Positions 7,635 to 15,593 of a DNA stretch of 64,000 nucleotides are shown here, in pieces. Position numbers and translations under genes: made by a program. How positions within the stretch are numbered: the first letter of the stretch is position 1; each line of letters begins with the position of its first letter. Source of the stretch: Streptomyces sp. E2N166 (GTDB lineage Bacteria > Actinomycetota > Actinomycetes > Streptomycetales > Streptomycetaceae); contig NZ_RAIF01000032.1 in assembly GCF_003671715.1 (NCBI RefSeq), forward strand, positions 1,934,969 to 1,998,968, in the 5' to 3' direction. Under the pieces are notes generated by a model. The model worked only from the letters and a program-made list of their open reading frames with translations, ran no database searches and was not told the origin of the DNA.

Positions 7635-8761
7635 GGCAGCTCCCGGAGCATGGTCATGGTGCGGGCCATCAGTCCCGGCACGTCGGCGCCCCGCACCCCG
7701 TCGAGCTGCCACCGCCCGATCTGCACGGACGCCTCCACCACCGGGCGGACCCGGGCGATCCGCCGCTCGTAGTACGCCTGGAACAGTGCGTCGTCCCAGG
7801 TGTCGGACGCGGTGAGCAGCTGGGCGAGCACCCAGGCGTCCTCCAGGGACAGGGCGGCGCCCTGGGCGAGGGTGGGCGGACAGCAGTGGGCGGCGTCGCC
7901 GACCAGGACGACCCGGCCGCGGTGCCAGGGGCCCTCGACGAGCAGCCGGTCGAACCAGGTGTAGTTGACCTTCGCCGGGTCGGTGATGTTCGCGGTGATC
8001 TCGGGCCAGAAACCGCCGTAGTGCTGGGTGAGGCGGCGCATCTCGTCCGCGTAGGACGTGGGCGGTATGGAGGCGCGGTCGCGGTTGGCCTCGACGGCGT
8101 ACGCGTACAGCGTGGTCTCGCTGGTGGGGCAGTAGCCGGCGATGTAGGCGGGCCCGCCGTAGGCGAGGTCGGTTCGGACCACGCCGGCCGAACGTGGTGC
8201 CTCGACGCGCCAGATGGCCATGCCGGTCGGCTCGGGCTTGTCCGTGATGCCGATCGCGGCCCGGGTGGCGGAGCCCAGGCCGTCGGCGGCGACCACCAGG
8301 TCGTAGCGGTGCTCGGAGCCGTCGGAGAGCCGGACGGAGACACCGTCGGGGCCCTGGTCGAGGATCTCGGCGGTGGTGCCCAGGCGGACCGTGGCGCCGC
8401 CGGCGCGCACGGCGTCGATGAGGATCTGCTGGAGGCGGGGGCGCTGCATGCCGACGGTCGCGGGCAGGTCGTCGCCGCCGGTGCGCAGGTCGTCCTGGGA
8501 GTGCAGGACGGTGCCGTCGGGGGCGGTGATGCCGACCGAGCCGAAGCCGTAACCGGATGCCTGCACCTGTTCCCAGACGCCGAGTTCGCGCAGGACGCGC
8601 AGGGCGTTGCCCTGGAGGGTGATGCCGGAGCCTGCGGTGGCGTTCCAGTCGTCCTTGGCCTCGACCAGGTCCACCGTGAGGCCGGCGCGGCGCAGCAGGA
8701 TCGTCACGGCGTTGCCGGCCGCGCCGCCACCGACGACGAGGACCGTGCGGGACTGGGTCAT
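7631..8761 (-). CDS. FAD-dependent aromatic monooxygenase
   Basis: A 376-residue class A flavoprotein hydroxylase with ATG at 8761 and an excellent GAAGGAG ribosome binding site. Motifs in order are the dinucleotide fold VLVVGGGAAGNAVTILL at the N-terminus, the DG motif in VVAADGLGSATRAA near residue 165, and the GD motif LVGDAAHCCPPTLAQGAALS near residue 295. These are diagnostic of single-component NAD(P)H-dependent hydroxylases acting on phenolic acids (4-hydroxybenzoate or salicylate hydroxylase group). It would add a ring hydroxyl to prepare the substrate for the extradiol enzyme of the same operon. The next gene overlaps its stop codon. Confidence 0.9.
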   Translation of the reverse strand: MTQSRTVLVVGGGAAGNAVTILLRRAGLTVDLVEAKDDWNATAGSGITLQGNALRVLRELGVWEQVQASGYGFGSVGITAPDGTVLHSQDDLRTGGDDLPATVGMQRPRLQQILIDAVRAGGATVRLGTTAEILDQGPDGVSVRLSDGSEHRYDLVVAADGLGSATRAAIGITDKPEPTGMAIWRVEAPRSAGVVRTDLAYGGPAYIAGYCPTSETTLYAYAVEANRDRASIPPTSYADEMRRLTQHYGGFWPEITANITDPAKVNYTWFDRLLVEGPWHRGRVVLVGDAAHCCPPTLAQGAALSLEDAWVLAQLLTASDTWDDALFQAYYERRIARVRPVVEASVQIGRWQLDGVRGADVPGLMARTMTMLRELP

Positions 8762-8784
8762 GAAGAACTCCTTCGGTCCTCGGA

Positions 8785-9747
8785 CTACTTGACCGCGATC
8801 GGGTTGACGGGTGAGCCGACCGCGCCGGTGATGGGCAGGGGAGCCGCGGTGAGCCAGAACGCGTACTCGCCGTCGTCGGCGCAGTCCTCGGCGAGGGCGT
8901 CCAGGTCCCACATCTCGCCGATCAGCAGGCCGATGTGCGGGATGGCGACCTGGTGCAGCGGCTGGAAGGCGTGCTCGAACTCGTTGGGACGGACCTCGAA
9001 GCCCCAGGTGTCGGTGGCGATCGCGGCGATCTCGCTGCCGTGCAGCCAGCCGGCCGTCGTGAACGACAGTCCTGGGGCAGGCCCACCGGCGTAGTCGCCC
9101 CAGCCGTCGCGCCGCACCCGGGCGAGCTGCCCGGTGCGCACCAGCACGAGGTCACCGCGGCCGACCAGGACGTCCTGGGCTTCGGCGGTGGTGGTCAGGT
9201 GCTCCTCGGTGATCGCGAACCCGTCCGGCAGCTCACCGCCCTCACCGACGGCCCGGCCGACGTCGAGGAGCACGCCGCGTCCGGCGACGTGCGGGGCCAT
9301 GTGCTCGATGCCGGTGACCTGGTCGCCGTCGGAGGTGACGACCTGCTCGGCAGGGCGTCCGTTCCACGCCCTGCCGTGGTCGAAGATGTGGCCGAGCCCG
9401 TCCCACTGGGTGGAGCACTGCAGCGGCATCGATATGACGTCGTCGGCGCCGCCGATGCCGTGCGGCAGGCCCTGGTTGCCGAGGGCGGCGTCGGTGCCGG
9501 TGTCCAGCATGGTGTGCACCGGGTTGGTGCGCCGCCGCCAGCCTTTCTGGGGGCCGTCGATGTCGAAGCGCTGGGAGAGGGAGAAGCTGACGCCTCGGCG
9601 GATCAGCGCGGCACCCTCGCGGCGCTTCGCCTCGTCGAGGAAGTTGAGGGTGCCGAGCACGTCGTCGTCGCCCCAGCGGCCCCAGTTGGAGTACGCCTTC
9701 GCGGCCCGGGCGACCGAGCCCGCGGGGTCCGTGCGGTCGAGCGTCAC
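8785..9747 (-). CDS. Cyclase family protein (kynurenine formamidase-like)
   Basis: A 320-residue protein starting at GTG 9747, which overlaps the upstream stop codon (GTGA). It belongs to the cyclase/kynurenine-formamidase fold: QCSTQWDGLGHIFDHG corresponds to the metal-binding His/Asp region, and the C-terminal half has FTTAGWLHGSEIAAIATD and HQVAIPHIGLLIGEMWDL, where family members keep further metal or catalytic residues. Members hydrolyse amides or lactones using Zn or Mn. The long N-terminal section (NWGRWGDDDVLGTLNFLDEA) is typical of the long cyclase subfamily in actinobacterial aromatic-degradation clusters. The substrate is unknown. Confidence 0.8.
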   Translation of the reverse strand: MTLDRTDPAGSVARAAKAYSNWGRWGDDDVLGTLNFLDEAKRREGAALIRRGVSFSLSQRFDIDGPQKGWRRRTNPVHTMLDTGTDAALGNQGLPHGIGGADDVISMPLQCSTQWDGLGHIFDHGRAWNGRPAEQVVTSDGDQVTGIEHMAPHVAGRGVLLDVGRAVGEGGELPDGFAITEEHLTTTAEAQDVLVGRGDLVLVRTGQLARVRRDGWGDYAGGPAPGLSFTTAGWLHGSEIAAIATDTWGFEVRPNEFEHAFQPLHQVAIPHIGLLIGEMWDLDALAEDCADDGEYAFWLTAAPLPITGAVGSPVNPIAVK

Positions 9748-10745
9748 AGGGCCGCCTCCGCCACGCAGCGATTGCGCTGGGCACCGAGCCCGGTGATGGC
9801 GGCGTCCACGACGTCGCCGTCGCGCAGCAACCGGCCCCAGTGCATGCCGTTGCCGGCGGGCGAGCCGGTGAGGACCAGGTCGCCGGGGAGGAGCCGGGCG
9901 GTGTGCGAGGCGTAGGAGACCATCCGCGCGACGTCGAAGATCATGTCTCTGGTCGACTCGTCCTGCATGGTCTCGCCGTTGAGCTTCAGCGTGAGGCGCA
10001 GGTCGTCCGGGGCCGAGACCGACTCGGTGGGCACGATCCAGGGGCCGAGCGGGGTGAACCCGGGCGCGTTCTTGCTGCGCAGCCAGTCGGTGCCGATCTG
10101 CGGCATGTCCCGGCGGAAGACGGTGGCGCGGTCGGTCAGGTCGTTGGCGATCGTGTACCCGGCGACGTGGCCCAGCGCCTCCTCGACGGACACCCGGTGG
10201 GCCGGCCGGCCGATCACCACCGCCAGCTCCAGCTCCCAGTCGGGCTTCTCGGCCCACGCGGGCAGCATGACGTCGTCGTACGGCCCGGTGATGGCGCTCG
10301 GCAGGCCGATGAACACGTACGGCAGGTCCTCCGCCGCCCTCCGGTCCATGATCTTCGCCGCCTCCGCGCGCCGCTCCTCCTCCGGCCGTTCGTCACCGGG
10401 CGCGCGGTGGGCGACATGCAGGTCGATGACGTGCTGCCGGTAGTTGGCGCCGGACTGGAACACCTGGCGCGGTTCTACAGGGGCGTGCACGCGGAACTCC
10501 GTCAGTGGCCTGCGCCCGAGGGCGCCGTCGTCGGCCAGTGCGGCCAGCCGCGGCGCCACCGCGTCCCAGTCGTCGAGGAGCCCGCGCATGGTCAGGCCGG
10601 TGTCGCCGAGGGCGGGTCGCAGGTCGAGTATCTGGGCGTCGGGGGTGACAAGAGCGGGGAAGGCGCGGCCCTCGGGAGCGGAAAGGGTGGCCAGGGCGAA
10701 GGGTCCGGCGAAGAGGGCGGACGCGGCTTCAGGTTTCACGGACAT
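9744..10745 (-). CDS. Fumarylacetoacetate hydrolase family protein (second copy)
   Basis: A 333-residue protein that opens the catabolic operon, with ATG at 10745 and the ribosome binding site AGGAGGA. Metal ligands appear in DWELELAVVIGRPA and the Asp in GYTIANDLTDRATVF; YASHTARLLPGDLVLTGSPA is the conserved C-terminal loop. Compared with the first copy it has a different N-terminal domain, so the two probably act on different intermediates rather than being a recent duplication. Transcription likely starts in the 127-base gap facing the broken LysR gene. Confidence 0.85.
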   Translation of the reverse strand: MSVKPEAASALFAGPFALATLSAPEGRAFPALVTPDAQILDLRPALGDTGLTMRGLLDDWDAVAPRLAALADDGALGRRPLTEFRVHAPVEPRQVFQSGANYRQHVIDLHVAHRAPGDERPEEERRAEAAKIMDRRAAEDLPYVFIGLPSAITGPYDDVMLPAWAEKPDWELELAVVIGRPAHRVSVEEALGHVAGYTIANDLTDRATVFRRDMPQIGTDWLRSKNAPGFTPLGPWIVPTESVSAPDDLRLTLKLNGETMQDESTRDMIFDVARMVSYASHTARLLPGDLVLTGSPAGNGMHWGRLLRDGDVVDAAITGLGAQRNRCVAEAAL

Positions 10746-10785
10746 GTCCTCCTGATTGCGATGGCACTAATCTGGACCCGTCACT

Positions 10786-10824
10786 CGTGATCACGGAAAT
10801 CGATTCTGTGGATGACTGTCATCC
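10786..10824. promoter_or_regulatory. Dyad elements between the catabolic operon and the lysR remnant
   Basis: The divergent intergenic gap holds a 10-base perfect palindrome CGTGATCACG (10786-10795) and GGATGA-CTG-TCATCC (10810-10824). LysR-type regulators bind such dyads between their own gene and the divergent operon. Because the regulator is broken, these may be relic operators. Confidence 0.4.
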
Positions 10825-10872
10825 GCCTGATGAATTCCCGCAGGTCGCCGCCGGGCAACCAGGAAAGACGCC

Positions 10873-11268
10873 GTGAATCTCAGTCGCCTGGACCTCGATC
10901 TCGTCGTCGCCCTGCGCGCGCTCCTCGAGGAGCGCGACCTCACCCGTGCCGGGCAGCGCGTCGGCCGTTCATTGCTGATCGCGTCCGGCTACGCCGTCGA
11001 GGTCCTCGGCGCGGAGCCGGCCCGGGTCATGCACGAGGAGGCGCCTGGCATCCGGCCGCGGCTCGCGCAGACCCCGACCACGGTGGTGGACGCCACGGAC
11101 ACGCTGTGAGCACGACCGACGGCCTGCCGATGCCGCACGGCGTGATCAGCGGAATCCCGGCCACCGACCTGGTGGCACCCCGCGCACACCCACGACGCGA
11201 CCCACATCCGGCCGCGCGAGACGGCCGCCCGGGTCGGCAGGCGGATGGCCGACGAGCCCGAGGGCTGA
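10873..11268 (+). pseudogene. LysR-family regulator, decayed
   Basis: The gene starts well (GTG 10873, AGGAAAG ribosome binding site) with the LysR N-terminus MNLSRLDLDLVVALRALLEE and RDLTRAGQRVG. It then jumps directly to the effector-domain segment SGYAVEVLGAEPARVMHEEA, having lost the recognition helix. The first frame stops at 11109. Out of frame, MPHGVISGIPATDL and the typical C-terminal WHPAHTHDATHIRPRETAAR follow to a TGA at 11268. Two internal deletions plus frameshifts make it non-functional. Its divergent position marks it as the former regulator of the operon at 4339-10745. Confidence 0.75.
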
Positions 11269-11656
11269 GTGGTGCGCCGCCGCCCTTGAACGGCTGACGT
11301 CATCCATGGGACGGATGAAAGCCATCCGCAACGTGAATCACGGCAGGGCTGGGCAGACCGCCCGGCAGGACGCATGCTCGGACGAGGTACGTCGGCGCGT
11401 CTGCGCCCGCTACCGTCCTCCGACAACCGGATCCTTTCGTCGTCTCCGGGGTCGATCTCTGACCTTCTTCGCCCAGGGCACTGACCTGGATGGAACGTCA
11501 GGCGGCGCAGCAGGCCAGACTCGCAGGCCTGGCCAAGAGCGGGATATCGGCCGACGGAGCCTTCTTCGACGCCGCCGGCAAACTGACCGCGCCTGTCCCG
11601 AAATTTTGCGTGGACAAGCGTGCACGGGGCCAGGACGATTCAGGCCACCGGTTCAG
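11269..11656. other. Non-coding stretch with a fragment shared with 19525-19556
   Basis: No intact gene is seen. A 32-base segment at 11458-11489, encoding SLTFFAQGTDL-like residues on the plus strand, recurs exactly on the opposite strand at 19525-19556 inside another oxidoreductase remnant. It is probably a relic of the same flavoprotein family. Confidence 0.45.
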
Positions 11657-12694
11657 TCATGCCTGGCACCGCGAGGGGAATCTGTCTCCTGTGTTCGCGG
11701 TGCGGCTGGCGGGGATGTAACGGGACGTCTCGGTGTACCAGGCCAGCGCTCCCTGGCTCATGACCTTCACCTTGCTGATGACGTCTTGAACCCGTTGGAG
11801 CTCCACGGCGGGCAGATGAAGATCGATGACGCGGTCGGGAAAAACGCGTTCGAGGTGGAGGAACTCCGCGATCCGGGCTGCGATTGTGCGGGTGACCTGG
11901 CGCTTGGCGTCCGCGGGTGAGAGCCCGTGCAGCCGGCACAGAAGACTGACGGCGTTGTAGGTGTCGCTGGCTGCGTCGTCCCGATCGGCTCCGACCAGGT
12001 CGTTCTGGAGGATCATGACGCTGAACGCCGTCTCCAGCACGTCCTGCCAGGCGGTGGTGCGGCGTACCGCGTGCGGAACGTCGAAGCCGAGAGCGCCCTC
12101 GATGTATGCCACGTCGAGGATGAGCCCGATCGTCTTGTACCGGCCCCGCAGGTACTCGCAGTGGATCGACAACTCCAGGTCGATGTCCGGCGTGCGGTGC
12201 AGACGCTCATTGAGTGCCTCAAGTCCGAAGCCGTAGAGAGCGTCGATGCTGCCGGCGGCGACCTGCTCGTAGTAGGCATCGCTGCCGGCGGCGGCTGTGC
12301 GTCGGCAGAGGTCTGCCAGGGAATGCAGCAACGGCTGACCGGAGTCCGAGCCATCGGTCGGTACCGCGTTGTCCCCGGCGCACCGCAGCACGTGTTCCAT
12401 GTCCAGCGACAGCTTCAGCCACTGATCGCAGTCCATCCGCGGTGCGACATCGTCCACGTAGGTCCACCAAGACCACCAGCAGGCGAGCAACAGGCCGTAG
12501 TCGAAGCTGGTGTACGGATAGCAATGGCTGGGCCATGCCCCCACCCGCATGCCCGCATACCTGGCCCGTAGCTCCGGGACGGGAAGCAGGCCCATGTCAC
12601 ACATCCACGCCAGTGACCGGGACTGGATTTCTTCGACGTGGGGATGGCCCACGACGGGTGTGCCGGTGAAAGCGGGAACGTCCCCGATGACCAT
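11657..12694 (-). CDS. Class I terpene synthase family protein
   Basis: A 345-residue protein, the usual length of bacterial class I terpene cyclases. The ATG at 12694 has GGAGGG eight bases upstream. The Asp-rich metal motif is YVDDVAPRMD (Asp81, Asp82). The pyrophosphate-sensing Arg lies in YLRGRYKTIG near 184-186. The second metal motif reads NDLVGADRD (231-239), in which the canonical Ser is Gly and the last Glu is Asp. A C-terminal WYTETSRY resembles the conserved RY pair. It would cyclise farnesyl or geranyl diphosphate, but no product can be predicted. No prenyl synthase or P450 gene is nearby, so the product is probably not further tailored by a local cluster. Confidence 0.85.
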   Translation of the reverse strand: MVIGDVPAFTGTPVVGHPHVEEIQSRSLAWMCDMGLLPVPELRARYAGMRVGAWPSHCYPYTSFDYGLLLACWWSWWTYVDDVAPRMDCDQWLKLSLDMEHVLRCAGDNAVPTDGSDSGQPLLHSLADLCRRTAAAGSDAYYEQVAAGSIDALYGFGLEALNERLHRTPDIDLELSIHCEYLRGRYKTIGLILDVAYIEGALGFDVPHAVRRTTAWQDVLETAFSVMILQNDLVGADRDDAASDTYNAVSLLCRLHGLSPADAKRQVTRTIAARIAEFLHLERVFPDRVIDLHLPAVELQRVQDVISKVKVMSQGALAWYTETSRYIPASRTANTGDRFPSRCQA

Positions 12695-13036
12695 GGAAAA
12701 CCCTCCAACTTCTACTTCCCAGCCCTGACTTTCTCGCGCACCCAAGCACGAAAGGCCACGCCCGAGCGCGTGTCACGGCCAACGATGACAGCGGCAGCCA
12801 GCCGACGGGCGCAAAGAACGTCGGCTCGTCAGAGTGAAGGTGCGCAGAGAGCACGCACGAGCTTCGCACTCTTACGAGTCCGGGTCCTCGTCCCCTGCGC
12901 CGCATCGCCGCGGAGCAGACACAGGACCCGCGCGGCCACGTCCCACGGCAACCGTTGTGCCGCTGCCAGCACGTCCTTCGTCCAGTTTCGGCACCCGCCG
13001 GGACAGGCAGGCCCAGCCGACGGCCAGGCGAACTCT
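12695..13036. other. Intergenic stretch before the insertion sequence
   Basis: About 340 bases between the terpene synthase start and the IS. A minus-strand frame ends at 12829 but has no recognisable family. It probably holds the terpene synthase promoter, for which no clear -10/-35 pair was found. Confidence 0.4.
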
Positions 13037-13055
13037 CTAGGCACCGTTTCTCGGA

Positions 13056-13769
13056 TCATGTGCGGAGCCAGACCATGAGGGCTGCGAGGGCGACGGTGCC
13101 GAGGTAGATGTAGGCGCGTTTCTCGTAGCGGGTGGCGACGGCGCGGAAGCCCTTGAGTCGGTTGATGGCACGTTCGACGGTGTTGCGCTTCTTGTAGTGC
13201 TCGCGGTCGAATCCGGTGGGCCGGCCGCCTTGGGATCCTCGGTTGTGCCTGTGCCTTTGCTGGTCGAGACGTTCGGGGATGGTGTGCCGGATTCCGCGTC
13301 GTCGCAGGTAGCGCCGGTTGCTTCGGGACGTGTAGGCCTTGTCGGCCAGCACGTGGTCGGGCCGGGTGCGGGGCCGTCCCACTCCGGATCGGGGTACGGA
13401 GATCTGCCCCAGCACGTGCTCGAGCTGCGGGCCGTCACCGTAGTGTCCTGGTGTCAGAACGAAGGCGAGGGGCCGGCATCGTCCGTCGGCGGCGAGATGG
13501 ATTTTGGTGGTGAATCCACCGCGGGAGCGTCCCAGACATTCGCCGATCTGACCACCTCCTCCAGGCGGATGGCCAGTTTCCGCAGCACCGGATCGACCTG
13601 GTTCGTCCCCCGGCCGTTCCCCTTTTGAGCATCCAGGGCCGGCGGCTCCTTCCTCGCACCGGCGGCGTGCTGATGGGCCCGCACCGCGGTCGAGTCCACT
13701 GACACGTCCCAGTCGATCCCGCCCGCGGCATCCTCGGCGGCCTGGATGCGAGACAGCAGCATTCTCCAC
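13056..13769 (-). CDS. IS5-family transposase, second frame (DDE domain)
   Basis: The recognisable portion of this frame starts near 13560 and encodes GRSRGGFTTKIHLAADG, then HVLADKAYTSRSNRRYLR with the second catalytic Asp, and KKRNTVERAINRLKGF with the catalytic Glu. Residues before GGGGQIGECL are out-of-frame translation of the first ORF. Production of an active transposase needs a frameshift from the upstream frame, the usual strategy in the IS427 group. No obvious A-rich slippery run is seen at the overlap, so the element may instead be inactivated. Confidence 0.8.
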   Translation of the reverse strand: MENAAVSHPGRRGCRGRDRLGRVSGLDRGAGPSARRRCEEGAAGPGCSKGERPGDEPGRSGAAETGHPPGGGGQIGECLGRSRGGFTTKIHLAADGRCRPLAFVLTPGHYGDGPQLEHVLGQISVPRSGVGRPRTRPDHVLADKAYTSRSNRRYLRRRGIRHTIPERLDQQRHRHNRGSQGGRPTGFDREHYKKRNTVERAINRLKGFRAVATRYEKRAYIYLGTVALAALMVWLRT

Positions 13770-13987
13770 GTTCCATCCGCTGACCAGCGGCGATGCCGCT
13801 TATAGACCGTCTCCCAGGGGCCGAACCGTTCCGGCAGATCCCGCCACTGCACCCCCGTCCGCACCCGGTAGAGCACTCCGTTGATCACCCGACGGTGATC
13901 GCTCCACCGACCTCCCCGCGCACCGCCAGGAGGTAAGAACGACTCCAACCGAGCCCATTCCGCGTTCGTCAGATCCCCACGACTCAT
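13454..13987 (-). CDS. IS5-family transposase, first frame
   Basis: This frame starts at ATG 13987 and carries the DUF4096-like N-terminus (RGDLTNAEWARLESFLPP, GVQWRDLPERFGPWETVYKR) and the first catalytic Asp in VSVDSTAVRAHQHAAG. The true coding part ends near 13550, where the sequence matches only continue in the second frame. The two together form one DDE transposase. Confidence 0.8.
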   Translation of the reverse strand: MSRGDLTNAEWARLESFLPPGGARGGRWSDHRRVINGVLYRVRTGVQWRDLPERFGPWETVYKRHRRWSADGTWRMLLSRIQAAEDAAGGIDWDVSVDSTAVRAHQHAAGARKEPPALDAQKGNGRGTNQVDPVLRKLAIRLEEVVRSANVWDAPAVDSPPKSISPPTDDAGPSPSF

Positions 13988-14042
13988 GAAGCCAGCCTGA
14001 CCCCAACACCCCGCCCCAGTCAGGAGATCCGAGAAACAGCGC

Positions 14043-15243
14043 CTAGGCCAGTGGCGGGCGTTCGCGCTGGGGTCTGAGGGGGCAAGGACCGTGCCAGTCC
14101 AGGCACAGGACGGTGGCGTCGTCTCTCACGTGGCCGTGGCAGGCGTCGGTGACGGCGGTGACCATGGCGCGTACGGCCTCGCGGGGGTGCTCGGTCGCGG
14201 GTGTCACGGATGAGGCGCTGCAGGTCGACGGTTTCCGCCTGGCGTTCCTGCATGCCGTCGGTGTAGAAGACGAGGCGGTCACCAGGGCGCAGGTCGATGT
14301 CCTGTACCTGATGGGAGCCTTGTGCGGCAACACCGAAGGGGAGGTTGACTTGCAGCTTGATCTCGTCGACTTCGCTGTCGCGCAGCCGAAGGGGCCAGGG
14401 GTGGCCGGCGTTGACGAGGCGGGCACTGCTCCCGTCCAGAGCGATGCGCAGCAACTGTCCGGTGGCGAAGGTCCGTCGGCCGTGGTCGATGAGGGCCTGG
14501 TGGGTCTGGCGGGCCTGCTCGGCAAGGTCGGCGCCGGCGCGGCGGGCGCCTCTGGAGGCGTTGACCAGGAGGGTGGCCATGAGGGAGGCCTCGACGTCGT
14601 GGCCCATGGCGTCGGTGATGGACAGGTGCAGGGTGTCGTGGTCGATGCTGTAGTCGTAGGTGTCACCGGCGATGTCGGAGGCGGGGACCAGGGCGCCGGC
14701 GAGGGTGAACTCGGGTGCCTCGCACGAGGATGCCGAAGGCAGCAGTTGGCGCTGGATCTCCGCGGCCAGCGTGACCGTGGCCGTGCGGTTGCCCCAGTGG
14801 TAGAGGTCGGTGAAGCGCCGGTCGGTGACGATGATGTACGCCAGCGCGTGTGCGGCCGCTTCGACGTGCTCCAGTACGTCCTGCGTGACGTAGGCGAGAT
14901 GCACTTCCAGGACCCCGATGGCGTCGCCGCGGTTGGTGACCGGGGCGAGCAGCCGCTGTCCCTGCGCGCCCGCAGGTGCCTGAACCAGTTTCTGGCTGCG
15001 CAGGACATCGTCGTAGATGCTGCCGGTCAAGGGGACTTCCTCGGCACCGCACCGCTGTGGCGCCGCCCCCTCCTCGCTTACCCGCAGCAGACGCCGGCCG
15101 ACGACATCGACGTAGAGGAACGACACGTAACGCGCGCCGAAGCGCTCGCGCAGGTTGTGCGCCACCACATCGAGAGAGCGCACCGGCGGGGCATCCTCTG
15201 CCGCCGCCAGCACTTCAGCCAGTTCGATCCCATCCCGCTCCAC
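14043..15243 (-). CDS. GAF-SpoIIE (PP2C-type) phosphatase with a late frameshift
   Basis: GTG at 15243 has an AGGGAGG ribosome binding site. Residues of about 20 to 160 form a GAF sensor ([20 protein letters not shown]). The SpoIIE domain follows with [33 protein letters not shown] and [11 protein letters not shown]. At the run of five C (14183-14187) one extra base breaks the frame. Beyond it the expected ending ([29 protein letters not shown]) is in another frame and stops with the TAG at 14043, which lies in the IS target site. Removing one base gives 399 residues. It is a paralogue of the phosphatase at 50955. Such enzymes dephosphorylate anti-anti-sigma factors. Either it is inactivated or the extra base is a sequencing error. 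Confidence 0.75.
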
Positions 15244-15593
15244 CTCAGCCTCCCTAGGTTACGAATCCTCCTTCCCGTCGAAACCAAGTCATCACAGCCG
15301 CGACAGCCACCCCGGCCCCCCACGGGAACTGGGTGCGTGGGCTGATCAGCCTTCGCCTGGACCATGGAGACGCCACGGCCGCCCGGCCTGCTTGCCAGAG
15401 CGGCGCGGACCAGGCGGGCCTGCTTACCGAGGGTGGGGAAGCGGAAGGCGGGCTTGCGGATGCCGGAGAACTCCGCCCCACGTCGTTGCCGCCCGCCACC
15501 TGCACCACCTCCCAAGCGCGGACCCGTCGGCTTCAGCGCGGCCGAGCCCCGCAGGCTGTCGCGACCGAACGGCGGCGAGTCCGTGGACGAGTC
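15244..15593. other. Intergenic stretch, no gene recognised
   Basis: The 350 bases between two phosphatase genes transcribed in the same direction have no coding pattern I recognise. Confidence 0.4.

Larger units (their letters stand above)
13041..14042 (-). mobile_element. IS5-family insertion sequence (IS427-like group)
   Basis: A 1.0-kb element bounded by imperfect terminal inverted repeats: GCACCGTTTCTCGGATC at 13041 and its counterpart GCGCTGTTTCTCGGATC read inward from 14042, differing at 2 of 17 positions. CTAG flanks both ends (13037-13040 and 14043-14046) as a probable target duplication, though CTAG is itself palindromic. It holds two overlapping transposase frames. It has inserted exactly at the TAG stop codon of the neighbouring phosphatase gene. 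Confidence 0.85.

Noticed and set aside
12829-13059. Small minus-strand frame next to the IS left end
   Set aside because: Its start lies inside the IS terminal repeat and no family is recognised; probably chance.
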